Source: JBFIHF01 sp964411125
Lineage (GTDB): Bacteria > Myxococcota_A > Bradymonadia > Bradymonadales > Bradymonadaceae
Assembly (NCBI GenBank): GCA_964411125.1
Contig: CAYPJU010000090.1
Location: forward strand, 1-23,812
Length of the DNA: 23,812 nucleotides
Direction of reading: 5' to 3'
Below, in pieces: positions 23,068 through 23,812 of this stretch. Position numbers and translations under genes: made by a program. The stretch's first letter is position 1; every line of letters begins with the position of its first letter. Under the pieces are notes generated by a model. The model was not told the origin of the DNA. It saw nothing but the letters and a program-made list of their open reading frames with translations, and searched no databases.

Positions 23068-23648
23068 CACGAACCATCATACCTCGATTCCACGTACTCC
23101 TTCAAAGCAGCACGCGCCCTGAACAAACGACTCTTCACCGTCCCCTCCGCGAGATCCACGACCTCCGCGATTTCCGTGTACGAGAGGTGCTCGATGTCTC
23201 GGAGCACCACGATCGTACGGTGAATCTCGGGGAGTTCGGCGAGCCCGTCGCGAATGATCTCCTCGAGCTCTTTCCCCACTGCGACCTCGTGCGGCCCCGG
23301 CATCCGTTCCCCCAGGTGCCCGTCCGCGACGGCTTCTTCGCTCGTGTCCGCCAGATCCTGATGTGCCCTCTGCGACCGCCGCGCCAGATATTTCACGCGG
23401 TTGCGCGCGTGGTTCGTCGCGATTCGGTACATCCAGGTCGTGAACTTCGAATCCCCGCGAAATCCGTCGACGTGCTTGAACACGGAGACGAAGACCTCCT
23501 GGGCGACCTCTTCGGCCTCCGCGCGGTCCCCGACGATTCGGAACACTACGTTGAAAACCTTGTGCTGGTACGTCCGCACCAGCTCCGTGAACGCATCCTC
23601 GTCGCGGGCGCGCAGTCGTCGTACGAGTTTTCGCTCTTTCAGCGACAT
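23067..23648 (-). CDS. ECF-type RNA polymerase sigma factor (RpoE-like)
   Basis: 193 aa from ATG 23648. Region 2 is clear: AFTELVRTYQHKVFNVVFRIVGDRAEAEEVAQEVFVSVFKHVDGFRGDSKFTTWMYRIATNHARNRVK. Region 4 is HRTIVVLRDIEHLSYTEIAEVVDLAEGTVKSRLFRARAALK, a helix-turn-helix for the -35 element. The linker between them is free of extra domains. The frame opens earlier at GTG 23711 (214 aa), but that codon falls inside the -10-like element of a candidate ECF promoter (23710-23737), and the extra 21 residues look unlike sigma region 1, so 23648 is preferred. It is coupled to the membrane anti-sigma candidate. Targets may include the envelope genes downstream (inference). Confidence 0.9.
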   Translation of the reverse strand: MSLKERKLVRRLRARDEDAFTELVRTYQHKVFNVVFRIVGDRAEAEEVAQEVFVSVFKHVDGFRGDSKFTTWMYRIATNHARNRVKYLARRSQRAHQDLADTSEEAVADGHLGERMPGPHEVAVGKELEEIIRDGLAELPEIHRTIVVLRDIEHLSYTEIAEVVDLAEGTVKSRLFRARAALKEYVESRYDGS

Positions 23649-23709
23649 CGCGGGGGCTGCTGCGGTCAAAGGTCGCTTCTCGCGTACACGGTCGGCGGGG
23701 TCAACCTTC

Positions 23710-23737
23710 ACGGACCACTTTCAACGCGCAATGTTCC
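23710..23737 (-). promoter_or_regulatory. ECF-type promoter candidate before sigma gene
   Basis: Minus strand GGAACAT (23737-23731), 15 bases, then GTCCGT (23715-23710). This resembles the GGAACTT-N15/16-GTC form recognised by RpoE-like sigma factors and would allow autoregulation. Transcription would start near 23703, downstream of the alternative GTG at 23711. Confidence 0.4.
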
Positions 23738-23753
23738 ATGAAGATCTACCGAA

Positions 23754-23812
<59 letters not shown>

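Overview
The window is high-GC bacterial DNA from a draft assembly, with two runs of exactly 100 N. The gene content suggests a Myxococcota or deltaproteobacterial relative, perhaps Bradymonadales-like. Grounds are lipoproteins with Asn/Gly-rich or Asp-Met-Gly linkers, an MJ0042 zinc-ribbon/DUF3426-type protein, a PhaR_N-type regulator, a DUF1501/cytochrome lipoprotein cluster and a STAND ATPase regulator. This placement is an inference from protein style; no rRNA or tRNA is present to confirm it.

Layout, left to right. (1) 1-413: 3' end of an MscS-type channel gene on the plus strand. (2) 414-1401: a non-coding region between convergent genes, made of about four tandem units of roughly 190-200 bp. 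Each unit can form a long hairpin; one assembly gap lies inside, and a G-rich tract follows. (3) 4843->1402 (minus): three-gene operon of small lipoprotein, cytochrome-c-motif lipoprotein and Tat-exported DUF1501 protein, coupled by ATGA overlaps and preceded by a sigma54-like -24/-12 match. (4) 11812->5056 (minus): six-gene operon of OM beta-barrel, PhaR-type protein, zinc-ribbon membrane protein, helical-repeat protein, P-loop NTPase and a protein of unknown family. (5) 12227->11961: a small Cys-rich lipoprotein. (6) 15066->12317 (minus): a STAND-type ATPase regulator with a C-terminal winged helix, interrupted only by an assembly artefact. (7) 15190-16365 (plus): a lipoprotein M23 peptidase with a duplicated 8-Cys module, divergent from the regulator. 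(8) 22188->16369 (minus): four-gene operon of three predicted beta-propeller lipoproteins and an OM beta-barrel. (9) 22189-22638: an intergenic region holding a dense array of short palindromes. (10) 23648->22639 (minus): an ECF sigma factor and a membrane anti-sigma candidate. (11) 23754-23812: a heptanucleotide tandem repeat at the window edge.

Most of the window concerns the cell envelope: lipoproteins, OM barrels, a Tat substrate and an M23 peptidase, together with an ECF sigma pair and a STAND regulator. Nearly every operon is packed with ATGA or TGATG overlaps, so co-translation of partners is likely. The two least explained assemblies are the six-gene operon at 5056-11812 and the propeller-lipoprotein/barrel operon at 16369-22188. 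No CRISPR array, transposase, phage gene or RNA gene was seen.
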